A DNA stretch of 64,000 nt from Hymenobacter cyanobacteriorum (GTDB lineage Bacteria; Bacteroidota; Bacteroidia; Cytophagales; Hymenobacteraceae), in contig NZ_JALBGC010000004.1 in NCBI RefSeq assembly GCF_022631375.1, positions 744,001 to 808,000 on the forward strand, given 5' to 3'. A model generated the notes under the pieces. The model was given only the letters and a program-made list of their open reading frames with translations, did no database searches and was not told the DNA's origin. Both the position numbers and the translations under genes were made by a program. Below, piece by piece: positions 19,573 to 28,126 of the stretch. Position 1 is the first letter of the stretch, and every line of letters starts with the position of its first letter.

Positions 19573-20895
19573 ATGTCCGCCACTCCGCTTCCAATCCGCG
19601 CCGCTCGCCGCCGTCCCCGGCCGCTTATCGGATGGGTGCTGCTAATGGGCGTGCTGATGCAATTAGGTTTATTCGTTTATACCACCGCGCCCGGCCTGGC
19701 CGGCACCAGCGACTCGCGCCTGTACTTGCACGCGGCCCATACACTGCGCGCCACCGGCCAGCTGCTGCACCCCGACGGCTCACCCTACCGCTACTGGCCA
19801 CCGCTGTATCCCATGCTGCTGGCCGCCGTGGGCTCATTGAACGGCATTCGGCTGCTGCACGGCGCGGCCCTGCTGGGCAGCCTGCTGCTGTGGAGCTGGC
19901 TGGGCCGGCAGCTGCTGCCCCGCCGACAGGCCTTGCTACTGCCGGTGCTGCTGGCCCTGGGCACTCCCGGGCTGCTGGTGGGCAAGTTCGTGTGGGCCGA
20001 ATGCGTGTTTATGCTGCTGGTAGCGGCCTACGCGGCGGCACTGCTGCAATGGCTGCGCTCGGCCCGGGGCGAGTGGATGGCCATGGCCACGGTGGCGGGC
20101 CTGCTGCTGCCGTTGCAGCGCACGCTGGGGTTGTTTCTGCTGGCGGGGGTGGGCGTGGCGTTGCTGCTGGGCACCTGGCGGCACCTGGCGGCGCGGGGCC
20201 GCTGGCTGCTTCTGCTGCACCTGCTGCTGAGTGGACTGGGTGGCGTGCTGTGGCAAGCCTACGCGCTGCTGGTAGTGGCCGCCCCCAGCCGCTACCATCC
20301 GCCCCGGGGCTGGGCCCAGCTGCTGAGTTCAGCGGCCGACTATGGCTTTGTACTGGGGCGCTGGCTGCTGCCATTGCCCGCGTCGGCGCGGGTGGGGCTG
20401 CCCAATGCGCTGTGGGCAGCGGCGCTGCTGGGGCTGTTTGCGGCACTGTGGCCCCGGCGGCGGCCCTGGCGACAGGTAGGCGCATTAGCTGCCCCCAGCA
20501 CCCCCGATGCTGAGCCGGCCAACACGGCTTTCCCGGCCACGCACGGCCTTAGCTTCAGCACGCAGCTGGTGCGCGAGGTACTGTGGGCGGCGGCCGTGGC
20601 GCTGGTAACGTTGGTGGCGGGCCTCACCGTATTTGCCCAGAGCGCGGCCGGTGTGCACGATGCCGAGCGGTACGCCAGCGTATTGTTCGGGCCGGTCGTT
20701 ATCCTGGTGCTGGCTGCCTGGCCGGCCCGGGCCCCGCGCTGGCTGGGCGCGCTGCTATTGGGGCTGTGGCTGCTGGGGGCAGCGGTGCGGGTAGCGCACG
20801 TGGCACAGGACCTGCGACGGGTGCCGCCGCTGGCTCCGGCCTCATTTCCCGGCCCAGAGCTGCACCGGCAAAGGGTCGGGGCAGTGGAGAAGTAA
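19573..20895 (+). CDS. Multi-pass membrane protein, GT-C glycosyltransferase-like
   Basis: 440 residues with about ten hydrophobic segments. The first loop after helix 1 reads TTAPGLAGTSDSRLYLHAAHTL, then YRYWPPLYPMLLAAVG. An acidic residue (SDS) in the first extracytoplasmic loop and the 'PPLYP' sequence before helix 2 are typical of GT-C lipid-phosphate-sugar transferases of the ArnT/PMT (GT39-like) type. The assignment of fold is fairly safe but donor and acceptor are unknown. Its 3' end overlaps the convergent folK by 54 bases. Confidence 0.7.
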   Translation: MSATPLPIRAARRRPRPLIGWVLLMGVLMQLGLFVYTTAPGLAGTSDSRLYLHAAHTLRATGQLLHPDGSPYRYWPPLYPMLLAAVGSLNGIRLLHGAALLGSLLLWSWLGRQLLPRRQALLLPVLLALGTPGLLVGKFVWAECVFMLLVAAYAAALLQWLRSARGEWMAMATVAGLLLPLQRTLGLFLLAGVGVALLLGTWRHLAARGRWLLLLHLLLSGLGGVLWQAYALLVVAAPSRYHPPRGWAQLLSSAADYGFVLGRWLLPLPASARVGLPNALWAAALLGLFAALWPRRRPWRQVGALAAPSTPDAEPANTAFPATHGLSFSTQLVREVLWAAAVALVTLVAGLTVFAQSAAGVHDAERYASVLFGPVVILVLAAWPARAPRWLGALLLGLWLLGAAVRVAHVAQDLRRVPPLAPASFPGPELHRQRVGAVEK

Positions 20896-21354
20896 CGTCG
20901 CGATGGTTTCGTGAAGCTGCGGATGCAGCAGCGTCGCGGCAATTTCGGCCAGCGGCACCAGCGCGAAGCGGCGCTCGGGCAGGCGCGGGTGCGGCACGGT
21001 AAGCGTGGGCGTATCGATGATTTCATCCTCAAAAAGCAGGATGTCAACATCGAGCGTGCGGCTACCCCAATGCTCCAGCCGCTGGCGGCCAGCGCGTTGC
21101 TCGATGGCCTGGCAGGCAACCAGAAGGGCTTCGGGGCTTAACGAGGTACGCACGGCCAGCGCCTGGTTCAGGAAAGCCGGCTGGTCCTCGCGGCCCCAGG
21201 CGGCAGTTTCGTAAAGACCCGATGCGGCCACGATTTCGCCGGCCGTTGCGGCCAGTTGCTGCCGGGCCGCCGCCAGCAGCGCGGCCCGGTTGCCGAGGTT
21301 GGAGCCCAGCAACAGGTAGGCCAGCATCGTTGCCGGTGCGGTTCCGTCACTCAT
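20842..21354 (-). CDS. folK: 2-amino-4-hydroxy-6-hydroxymethyldihydropteridine pyrophosphokinase
   Basis: 170 residues. It starts LAYLLLGSNLGNR (the pterin/ATP N-motif) and has the family signature WGSRTLDVDILLFEDEIIDTPTLTVPHPRLPERRFALVPLAEI. The two Asp of LDVDIL bind Mg-ATP. It catalyses pyrophosphate transfer to the pterin alcohol in folate synthesis. Its stop is inside the convergent membrane-protein gene, and its ATG overlaps the stop of the upstream hydrolase gene (ATGA at 21351-21354), which suggests translational coupling. Confidence 0.95.
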   Translation of the reverse strand: MSDGTAPATMLAYLLLGSNLGNRAALLAAARQQLAATAGEIVAASGLYETAAWGREDQPAFLNQALAVRTSLSPEALLVACQAIEQRAGRQRLEHWGSRTLDVDILLFEDEIIDTPTLTVPHPRLPERRFALVPLAEIAATLLHPQLHETIATLLLHCPDPLPVQLWAGK

Positions 21355-22211
21355 ACCTGCCGCTCGAAAAAGGCCGCCGTAGCTTCGGCCATCTGGCGAG
21401 CGGGGGCGGGCAGTTCGGCCAGGGGCCAGGGATGCGCCCCACCAAACATATGCGTGACGCCCGGCAGCAGCAGCATTTCGGCATCGGGCCGCAGCCGATG
21501 CAGGGCGTGGGCGGCGGCTACGTTCACGGTTTCATCTTCATCGCCGTGGATGATGAGCAGCGGCTGGCGCAGGTGGCGGCGCACGTTATGGGCAATGTCG
21601 AGGCGGGCGCGGTTGGTTTGGTAGTCTTCCACCAATTGGTAGTGCAGCGGCAGCTGCTGGCCGGTGCGCGTGTTGGGTACGTGCAGCACGCCGGTGCGCT
21701 GCCACTCGTCAAACATGGCCTGGGGCCACTGCGGATGCACTTCGGCAATGGCGGCCCAGGTGGCCAGGGCCCGCACCCGCGGGTCTTCGGCGGCTTTCAG
21801 CAGCACCAGGCCACCGCCCCGGCTGTGCCCGGCCAGGAAAAAACGGCTCAAATTCATCTCAGCGGCCGGCACGGGCGTGGCCCCGGGCGTGAACAGCACG
21901 TCGATAACCTGCCCGATGTCATCGAGTTCGATGCTGAAGTTGTTGCGGCCGAAAGCTTCTAAATCCTCTAAATCGCCGGTGCCGCCCACTACTAGGCCGT
22001 TGTGCGAGAGGTTCAGCTTCACGAACACAAAGCCGCGCTCCGCAAAAAAATCGGCCAGCAGCGGGAAGTGGCCCCAGTCCTTGAATCCCTTGAAGCCGTG
22101 CACGAACAGCAGTACGGGCTTGGCGCGGCCGTCGGCCCGGTAGGTGGCATCGGCTTCGAAAGGCCGGCCGTGGGCGGGGCCGGTGAGCAGAAAAGACTGG
22201 TGAGTGAGCAT
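21351..22211 (-). CDS. Alpha/beta hydrolase
   Basis: 286 residues from the ATG at 22211; the frame extends to 22415, but the added part is translation of the palindrome. The oxyanion region is FVHGFKGFKDWGHF, the nucleophile Ser lies in LAGHSRGGGLV, the acid is probably in IHGDEDETV, and the His in GVTHMFGG. This fits the dienelactone hydrolase/prolyl-oligopeptidase-like esterases. No substrate can be named. It precedes folK with a 4-base overlap. A TACCTTCG box ends 4 bases before the ATG. Confidence 0.85.
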   Translation of the reverse strand: MLTHQSFLLTGPAHGRPFEADATYRADGRAKPVLLFVHGFKGFKDWGHFPLLADFFAERGFVFVKLNLSHNGLVVGGTGDLEDLEAFGRNNFSIELDDIGQVIDVLFTPGATPVPAAEMNLSRFFLAGHSRGGGLVLLKAAEDPRVRALATWAAIAEVHPQWPQAMFDEWQRTGVLHVPNTRTGQQLPLHYQLVEDYQTNRARLDIAHNVRRHLRQPLLIIHGDEDETVNVAAAHALHRLRPDAEMLLLPGVTHMFGGAHPWPLAELPAPARQMAEATAAFFERQV

Positions 22212-22215
22212 GGCG

Positions 22216-22223
22216 CGAAGGTA
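22216..22223 (-). promoter_or_regulatory. -7 element (TACCTTCG) of the hydrolase-folK operon
   Basis: A one-base variant of TAnnTTTG on the minus strand, exactly four bases before the ATG at 22211. The same spacing is seen at 2438, 37509 and 37754, so a leaderless transcript is likely. Confidence 0.55.
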
Positions 22224-22240
22224 GCGGGTTGGTAAAAGAA

Positions 22241-22340
22241 CGTCATGCAGAGCGCAGCGAAGCATCTCGCGTGCCACCAGTAATCCTATCAATTGGGTTG
22301 CGTTGCGCACGCAAGATGCTTCGCTGCGCTCTGCATGACG
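22241..22340. repeat. Intergenic inverted repeat, CGTCATGCAGAGCGCAGCGAAG type
   Basis: Arms 22241-22274 and 22307-22340 match at 33 of 34 positions. It lies between the divergent hydrolase and polyprenyl synthase genes, next to both promoters. Confidence 0.9.
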
Positions 22341-22398
22341 GGCATTATGCCCCGCCAATTCACCTTTTCCCCACTCGTGGCGTATCATTGCCGGCGCA

Positions 22399-23406
22399 AT
22401 GCCCAACCCGTCCACCTTCTCCCTCGACCAGATTCAGGCCCCCATCGCGGCCGAAATGACCGAGTTTGAGCACAAGTTTCGTCAGTCGATGCGCACCAAA
22501 GTGCTGCTGCTCGACAAGATAATGGGCTACATTGTGAAGCGCAAGGGCAAGCAGATTCGGCCGATGTTCGTGTTTCTCACGGCCCGCGCCGCCCGCCCCG
22601 AGCCCAACACCGGCGACCCGCTGCCCGACGCCTCGTTCCGCGGCGCGGCCCTCATCGAGCTACTGCACACCGCCACGCTGGTGCACGACGACGTGGTGGA
22701 CGAAAGCAACTACCGCCGGGGTTTCTTCTCCATCAACGCGTTGTGGAAGAACAAGATTGCCGTGCTCGTGGGCGACTACCTGCTCTCGCGTGGCCTGCTG
22801 CTTTCGCTCGAAAACGACGACTTCGACCTGCTCAAAATCGTGAGCAACGCTGTGCGCGAGCTCAGCGAAGGCGAACTGCTGCAAATTGAAAAAGCCCGTA
22901 AGCTCGACATCACGGAGGACGTGTATTTCGACATCATTCGCCAGAAAACGGCCTCGCTCATTGCCTCCTGCACGGCCGTGGGCGCGGCTTCCGTCGGGGC
23001 CGATAAGGAGACGATTGAGCGCGCCCGCCTGTTTGGCGAGAAGGTCGGCATCGCCTTTCAGATTAAGGACGACCTGTTCGACTACGGCACGGCCGAAATC
23101 GGCAAGCCGGTGGGCATCGACATCAAGGAAAAAAAGATGACGCTGCCGCTGATTTATGCCCTGCAGCAGGCCAGCTGGCTCGAAAAGCGCCAGGTCATCT
23201 TCAACGTGAAAAACAATGCCGGCCACCGCGACCGGGTGCAGCAGGTTATCGAATTTGTGAAGAAATCGGGCGGGCTCGACTACGCAATTCAGACCATGAA
23301 AAACTACCGCGACGAGGCGCTGGCCATCCTGCACACCTTCCCCGAGTCGCCGAGCCGCACCTCGCTCGAGCAGCTGATTAACTACACAATTGAGCGGGAG
23401 AAGTAG
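22399..23406 (+). CDS. Polyprenyl diphosphate synthase
   Basis: 335 residues. The first aspartate-rich motif is Asp97-Asp98-x-x-Asp101 (HDDVVDE) and the second Asp224-Asp225-x-x-Asp228 (KDDLFDYG). Upstream are GKQIRPM and downstream KKMTLPLIYAL. This is a trans-isoprenyl chain-elongating enzyme of the IspB/HepT type, which makes the long prenyl tail of menaquinone. It therefore connects functionally with the men cluster at 55-61 kb. Chain length cannot be read safely from sequence. TATCATTG, 8 bases before the ATG, is a probable -7 element. Confidence 0.92.
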   Translation: MPNPSTFSLDQIQAPIAAEMTEFEHKFRQSMRTKVLLLDKIMGYIVKRKGKQIRPMFVFLTARAARPEPNTGDPLPDASFRGAALIELLHTATLVHDDVVDESNYRRGFFSINALWKNKIAVLVGDYLLSRGLLLSLENDDFDLLKIVSNAVRELSEGELLQIEKARKLDITEDVYFDIIRQKTASLIASCTAVGAASVGADKETIERARLFGEKVGIAFQIKDDLFDYGTAEIGKPVGIDIKEKKMTLPLIYALQQASWLEKRQVIFNVKNNAGHRDRVQQVIEFVKKSGGLDYAIQTMKNYRDEALAILHTFPESPSRTSLEQLINYTIEREK

Positions 23407-23413
23407 AATGGAA

Positions 23414-23590
23414 TTGTCATTGCGAGGCCGCAGGCCGTGGCAATCCTTCCTCTTATAGCGACCAACCCCCAATATGTGAAAAGCCCCGGCACTGCGCAGT
23501 GCCGGGGCTTTCTACTTCAAAAAAGCGTGTCACATTATCAGACTTTCTGCATCGAGCGGGAGGATTGCCGCGCTTCGCTCGCAATGACAA
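23414..23590. repeat. Inverted repeat (GTCATTGCGAG type) with a terminator nested in its loop
   Basis: TTGTCATTGCGAGGCCGCAG...CAATCCTT at 23414-23448 pairs imperfectly with AGGATTGCCGCGCTTCGCTC...ATGACAA at 23561-23590. The long loop contains a separate perfect hairpin (23480-23511). Confidence 0.8.
23480..23511. terminator. Perfect hairpin terminator between convergent genes
   Basis: AAAGCCCCGGCACTGC is followed at once by its exact reverse complement, ending in TTT. It would serve the polyprenyl synthase gene and the convergent zinc-ribbon gene. Confidence 0.8.
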
Positions 23591-23596
23591 ATGCCC

Positions 23597-23905
23597 TTAC
23601 TTCGGCTCGGCCACCTGGTAGCTCACGCTGCCGGGCTGCACTTCGCTTACTTTGAAGGTGACGCCGTCGAAGGTGCTATCGACTTCCAGCGTGTGGGTCA
23701 TCTCGCAGCCGGGGCACTTCACTTCCTCGATTTCGTGGTTGTCGGCGTGGGCAGGCGAGTCGGCCTGGTCGTTGGGGGCGGGCACGCCGATGAGGTCGGT
23801 GAAGACTTCGGTGTGGCACTTATTGCACTCGAATTTGATGCCCACGGCCCGGCCTTGCAGGTCGGCGAGCGGGGCGGGGGCGTTGGGTTGTTGCTGAATC
23901 CACAT
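23597..23905 (-). CDS. Small zinc-ribbon-like protein
   Basis: 102 residues from the ATG at 23905; longer starts overlap the P450 leader on the other strand. Two CxxC pairs are present, ECNKCH near residue 27 and KCPGCEMTH near residue 66, separated by an acidic loop. This is the arrangement of a single zinc ribbon. The rest is strand-rich and acidic. No wider family is recognised, and roles in RNA or protein binding are possible. It is divergent from the P450 gene. Confidence 0.75.
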   Translation of the reverse strand: MWIQQQPNAPAPLADLQGRAVGIKFECNKCHTEVFTDLIGVPAPNDQADSPAHADNHEIEEVKCPGCEMTHTLEVDSTFDGVTFKVSEVQPGSVSYQVAEPK

Positions 23906-24010
23906 AAGGTGCGGGGATTTTGGGAGGGTGAAAGAACAGGGTAGGGCCGGGGCCATGGTTGGCTGTACGCGGCCCGCCCGAAAAAAGATAGGCCGGTCCC
24001 GGCGCAGCGT

Positions 24011-24018
24011 TATTTTTG
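24011..24018 (+). promoter_or_regulatory. -7 element (TATTTTTG) of the P450 gene
   Basis: A perfect TAnnTTTG match, 29 bases before the ATG at 24048. Confidence 0.6.
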
Positions 24019-24047
24019 GGGGCTGCATCCCATTGCGGCCCCGCGCC

Positions 24048-25466
24048 ATGCCCGAGCTGCTGCCTTCCGAAACCGTTGCGCCGGCCGGCTCGAAAAGGCT
24101 GCCGCGCGTGCCGCGCTGGCGCTCGCTGCTGCGCTCGTTTGCACTGGCCAAAAACCCGCTGCCGGTGCTCGATGCCGTGCTGGCCTACCACGGCGACACG
24201 GTGGAGCTGTACATCGGCGGAGTGGAGAAAAGCATCCTCACCCGCGACCCGGGCCTGATTCAGCACGTGTTGCAGAAAAACCACCGCAACTACGCCAAAT
24301 CGAAGTTCACGCAGGGCTTTTCGCGCTACATCGGCCACGGCCTGCTCACCAACGAAGGCCCCGACTGGCTGCGGCAGCGCCGGCTCATTCAGCCCGGTTT
24401 CCACCGCCAGCGGGTGGCCGGCCTCACCGGCCTGATGCAGGAAATAACGGCCGAAAGCCTGGCGCCGCTGGCCGCCCAGGCCGTAGCCAGCGGCGGCGAA
24501 ACCACCGTGGAAGTGCACGAACTGATGACGCGGCTGACCTTTCGCATCATCGCGCGCTCGGTGTTCAGTACCAACTTCCCCGAGGCCGAGCTGGACCGGC
24601 TGGCGGGGCTGATTACCGAGATTCAGGCGTTTTTTGTGCGTTCTATCCGGCAGCCCTACCTCAAGCCGTGGTTCCGGCTACGCGGGCAGTTTGCCTACCA
24701 CGACGCGCTGGCGCTGGAGCTGCGCACGTTGCTGGGCGGCCTCATCGCCCAGCGCCAGCAGGATAACGCCCAGCCCAACGCCCCCGCGCCGCCCGACGAC
24801 CTGCTGCAAATGCTGCTCGACGTGCGCTACGAAGACACCGGCGAGCCCATGAGCCGCGACCGCCTCATCGACGAATCACTAATTCTGCTGGTTGCCGGCC
24901 ACGAAACCAGCGCCAACGCCCTCACCTGGCTCACCTACCTGCTGGCTCACCACCTCGGGCAGGCCCGCGAAATTCAGGCCGAAAGCGCCGCCGTTCTGGC
25001 CGGCCGCGCCCCGGCTTTTGAGGATTTGCCGCGCCTGCCCCGCGCCTTGCACGCCGTGCAGGAAGCCATGCGCCTCTACCCGCCCGCCTGGATGGTGGAC
25101 CGCGTAGCCCTGGCCGACGACGAGTTTCAGGGCCTGCGCATTCCGGCGGGCACGCTGTTTTCGCTCTACTTCCACGGCCTGCACCACGATGCCAAGTACT
25201 GGGACGCGCCCGGGGAATTTCGCCCCGCCCGCTTCGGTACCGGCCAGGCCCGCCCGGTGCCGGCCAACGCCTACGTGCCTTTCGGCGGCGGCCCGCGCTT
25301 GTGCATCGGCATGCAGTTCGCCCTGACGGAGATGCACCTTGTGGCGCTGGAACTGCTGCGGCAGTTCGACATCGAATGGGTGCCCGGCCAGCCGGCCGTG
25401 ACGATGCAGCCGCTCATCACGCTGCGCCCAAAGCACGATTTTCGGGTGCGCCTGCAGGTGCGTTAG
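24048..25466 (+). CDS. Cytochrome P450
   Basis: 472 residues from the ATG at 24048; the frame extends upstream past the -7 element and is trimmed. The I-helix oxygen motif is AGHETSAN (residues 283-290), the K-helix ExxR is Glu339-Arg342, and the heme loop is FGGGPRLCIG with Cys419 as thiolate ligand. No membrane anchor is visible, so it is a soluble class I-type monooxygenase. The general look (CYP102/CYP110/CYP4-like, HYFQGF-type substrate regions) suggests a fatty-acid or terpenoid substrate, but this is a guess. No ferredoxin or reductase gene is adjacent. It uses TAG as its stop. Confidence 0.93.
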   Translation: MPELLPSETVAPAGSKRLPRVPRWRSLLRSFALAKNPLPVLDAVLAYHGDTVELYIGGVEKSILTRDPGLIQHVLQKNHRNYAKSKFTQGFSRYIGHGLLTNEGPDWLRQRRLIQPGFHRQRVAGLTGLMQEITAESLAPLAAQAVASGGETTVEVHELMTRLTFRIIARSVFSTNFPEAELDRLAGLITEIQAFFVRSIRQPYLKPWFRLRGQFAYHDALALELRTLLGGLIAQRQQDNAQPNAPAPPDDLLQMLLDVRYEDTGEPMSRDRLIDESLILLVAGHETSANALTWLTYLLAHHLGQAREIQAESAAVLAGRAPAFEDLPRLPRALHAVQEAMRLYPPAWMVDRVALADDEFQGLRIPAGTLFSLYFHGLHHDAKYWDAPGEFRPARFGTGQARPVPANAYVPFGGGPRLCIGMQFALTEMHLVALELLRQFDIEWVPGQPAVTMQPLITLRPKHDFRVRLQVR

Positions 25467-25473
25467 CTCCTTC

Positions 25474-25573
25474 TGTCATCCTGAGCGCAGCGAAGGACCT
25501 TATCACGACAGTGGCAGAAATTGCTGCAAACTGTTCAATCGTGATAAGGTCCTTCGCTGTGCTCAGGATGACA
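25474..25573. repeat. Intergenic inverted repeat, GTCATCCTGAGCGCAGCGAAGG family
   Basis: Arms 25474-25507 and 25540-25573 match at 33 of 34 positions; the left arm equals that at 884. It lies between convergent P450 and TlpA-lipoprotein genes. Confidence 0.9.
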
Positions 25574-25591
25574 AACTGCTAAAGAAATATT

Positions 25592-26914
25592 CTACTCCTT
25601 CAGCAGCTTATCAATCGTCTGGTTGAAGCCGTCGATTTCTTCCTGATAATATTTGCCCGTGCCCGGCCCACTGAAGCCGGTGTGGATTTTCCGCACGTTG
25701 CCCTTTTTGTCAAGGAAAATGGTGGTGGGGAAGGCCAGAAACTTCGCCAGCTGCGGCAGCGACTGCGCCACCGAATCCTTATTGCTCACGCCGGCAAAAG
25801 CCACGTCGTAGCCCATCTTGAACCGCTCGCGCATGCTGCGCAGCTTGGGCACCGACACCGCGTAGTCGCCGCTGCGCTCGTAGCCCAGGCCGATGATTTC
25901 GACGCCGCGGGCCTTGTTCTTCTCGTACCACGGGGCCAGGAAGTTGGTTTCGTCCATGCAGTTGGGGCACCACGAGCCCAGAATTTGCAGCACCACCACT
26001 TTGCCACGGTACTTCGGGTCGGTAGGGGAGATGCTACTGCCCGCAATCACGTTTGGAAACTTGAAATTCAGTCGGCTTTCGCCTTTTTTGAGGTAGGTGA
26101 GCGTGTCGGCATCGGGCAGTTTGGCCTTGGGGTCGGGCACGGCGGTCCAGGTTTCGTGGCCGGCTTTGCCCGAGTAGAAGTCGCCAAACAGCGTGTTAGG
26201 CGCGTATTCCTTGGTGATGTCGACCGGCTCCTTGGGCCCGTTGTGGGCCGTGAACAAGAAGGCGTGGCTGCCGTCGAAGGTGCTCACGCGCATATCCTGC
26301 CCACTCACCTGGCCGCTGAGGTAGCGGTAGTCGCCGGTGGTGGTGAGGAAGGTGCCCGTGAGCTTGTCACCCTTTTGGGTGAACACGCCCGTGGCGGGGT
26401 AGCTCTCCTCGCCCTCGCCGAAGTTGGCGCGCCAGGTACCGCCGAAGCTGCCCGTTTTCTCGCTTGATTTAGCCGCCGGAAACAACTCCTGCGCGCCCGC
26501 TGTGGCCGTCAACGGCACGCGGTAGGGGTCTTTGGTATCGTACTTCACCCAGGTGCCTTTCAGCTTGCCCGTGCCGTCGGCGCGCACCACCAGGGCGGCA
26601 TCGAAGGCGTGCAGGCGAATGGTGGTGGAGTCGCCGGCCGACTTGATATCATCGCAGCGCAGGCGCTCCTCGCCGTTCAGGCCGGCGTTGATGAGGTACA
26701 CCACCGGCTTGTCGGCCTCGGTTTTCACCTCAAACAAAAACGGGATTTCCTGGCCCTGCGTGGCGAGCACCCCGCGCCAGGGGCCGGGCGTGAGCGTCGG
26801 CGCTGCGGCCGAGCCGCCCGTGGCCGTTTCGGAAGAAGTGGAAGGGGAGGAGCAGCCGGCGAGGCCCAGGCCCAGTGCGGCCGTAGCCAGCAGGTAAGCA
26901 GGAGTTAATTTCAT
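25592..26914 (-). CDS. TlpA-family thioredoxin-like lipoprotein
   Basis: 440 residues. The lipobox LGLAGC places the lipidated Cys at residue 21. Residues 40-265 form an uncharacterised beta-rich domain with the sequences YLINAGLNGEERLRCDD, YRYLSG and HETWTAVPDP. Residues ~290-440 are a thioredoxin fold with the redox pair in GSWCPNCMDE and a cis-Pro in AFPTTIF. It is probably an outer- or inner-membrane-anchored periplasmic disulfide reductase. The gene immediately upstream codes for the same N-terminal domain alone. A CACATTTG box stands 8 bases before its ATG. Confidence 0.88.
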   Translation of the reverse strand: MKLTPAYLLATAALGLGLAGCSSPSTSSETATGGSAAAPTLTPGPWRGVLATQGQEIPFLFEVKTEADKPVVYLINAGLNGEERLRCDDIKSAGDSTTIRLHAFDAALVVRADGTGKLKGTWVKYDTKDPYRVPLTATAGAQELFPAAKSSEKTGSFGGTWRANFGEGEESYPATGVFTQKGDKLTGTFLTTTGDYRYLSGQVSGQDMRVSTFDGSHAFLFTAHNGPKEPVDITKEYAPNTLFGDFYSGKAGHETWTAVPDPKAKLPDADTLTYLKKGESRLNFKFPNVIAGSSISPTDPKYRGKVVVLQILGSWCPNCMDETNFLAPWYEKNKARGVEIIGLGYERSGDYAVSVPKLRSMRERFKMGYDVAFAGVSNKDSVAQSLPQLAKFLAFPTTIFLDKKGNVRKIHTGFSGPGTGKYYQEEIDGFNQTIDKLLKE

Positions 26915-27019
26915 GGTAAGCGCAAATGTGCAAACAGAAGCTCAACAACCGCGCGCCGGCCGGTTAGGTTAAAATTGCTGGCGCGCGCCTGCGACGCGTG
27001 CTAACGCCAATAAGCCGCT

Positions 27020-27910
27020 TTATTGACTGGCACCACCTTGCGGAACGGGCACGGCCGTCCAGGTTTCGTGGTTCGGCTGGCCGGCGTAGAAATTGCCTTT
27101 CAGCGTGCCGTTGGGCAGCTTCTTGGCCTGCAGCAGCACTCCATTGCGGCCATCGAAGCTGGAGATGCCCATGCCGCCCGCCAGCGCCGCGCCCGACAGG
27201 TAGCGGTAGGTGCCGCCGGAACCAGTCAGCGAGCCGGCCAGCTTTGCGCCCTGCTGCGCGATGACTACCGTGGCCGGGTAGGTTTTGCCTTGGTCGCTCC
27301 TGAAAGTGGCGCGCCAGGTACCCGCCAGGTTCGGCGTGGCCGCATCCTGGCGTAGCGGGCTTTGCTCGCCATACACCGCGTTGAAAACCGTACGGGCGGC
27401 TTTTTTGCCCTCGGGCTGCACCCAGGCCCCGGTCAGGTGGTCGGTGCCGTTGGCGCGTACTACCAGCGTGGCCTGGGTGCCGGGCAGGCTGATGATGGCC
27501 GAGTCGCCGATGGGCCGCACGGTGTCGCAGCGCAGCCGCTCCTGGCCCTCGGAGCCTTGGTTGATGAGGTAGGCAATGGCTTTGTTAGCCTCCACGGCCA
27601 CTTCAAAGCCGAAGTGCACGGCGTGGTTTTTCGCCACGAGGTAGCCCTGCCACCGGCCCGCTTTCAGGCCGGCCGGCAGTGCTACGGCGCTGGCTTGGGC
27701 GGCGGCCGGGTTGGTGGCGGTGGGAGTGGTGGTAGTGGTTGCCGCCGGGGCGCTGCCGTCGGCGTTGGGCGTGGAAGCGGCGGCCGTGTCCGCTGTGGCG
27801 GCCGTTTCGCTGGTTTGGGCGGCTTCTTTTTTGGAACTGGTCGTGTCGCAGCTGGTCAGGCTCAGGCACAGCGCGGCGGTAGCCAGCAGGTACAGGGGAA
27901 ATGCTTTCAT
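27020..27910 (-). CDS. Lipoprotein paralogous to the N-terminal domain of the TlpA lipoprotein
   Basis: 296 residues with lipobox SLTSC (Cys at residue 21) and a Thr/Ala-rich linker (residues 25-75). The remaining part repeats the landmarks of the downstream neighbour in the same order: AYLINQGSEGQERLRCD, ATFR..GKTYPATVV, TYRYLSG, SSFDGRNGVLLQA, GNFYAGQPNHETWTAVPVP. It stops where the neighbour goes on into thioredoxin. A tandem duplication with loss (or gain) of the redox domain explains this. Its GACCTTTG box is 8 bases before the ATG, the same distance as in the paralogue. Confidence 0.8.
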   Translation of the reverse strand: MKAFPLYLLATAALCLSLTSCDTTSSKKEAAQTSETAATADTAAASTPNADGSAPAATTTTTPTATNPAAAQASAVALPAGLKAGRWQGYLVAKNHAVHFGFEVAVEANKAIAYLINQGSEGQERLRCDTVRPIGDSAIISLPGTQATLVVRANGTDHLTGAWVQPEGKKAARTVFNAVYGEQSPLRQDAATPNLAGTWRATFRSDQGKTYPATVVIAQQGAKLAGSLTGSGGTYRYLSGAALAGGMGISSFDGRNGVLLQAKKLPNGTLKGNFYAGQPNHETWTAVPVPQGGASQ

Positions 27911-27918
27911 GATGGGGG

Positions 27919-27926
27919 CAAAGGTC
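27919..27926 (-). promoter_or_regulatory. -7-like element (GACCTTTG) of the lipoprotein gene
   Basis: Differs from TAnnTTTG at the first base only; 8 bases separate it from the ATG. The paralogue downstream has CACATTTG (26923-26930) at the same spacing. Confidence 0.5.
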
Positions 27927-28088
27927 CGAACAGAAACTCAACCGCCATACCCCGGCCGATTGCCAGTTTAGCCCGCCACAAGTGCCGCCAATTCCCCGGA
28001 TAAGGCAACATCTCCCGAACGCCACCCGCCCAACTTTCGTTAACCCTGATAACCGTCCCTTGGGCTAGGTCCAACTTCGCGTGGGTAC

Positions 28089-28096
28089 TACCTTTG
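28089..28096 (+). promoter_or_regulatory. -7 element (TACCTTTG) of the aconitase gene
   Basis: A perfect TAnnTTTG match 30 bases before the ATG at 28127. Confidence 0.65.
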
Positions 28097-28126
28097 CGGC
28101 CATCACCCTTATTTACCTCGCATCCT

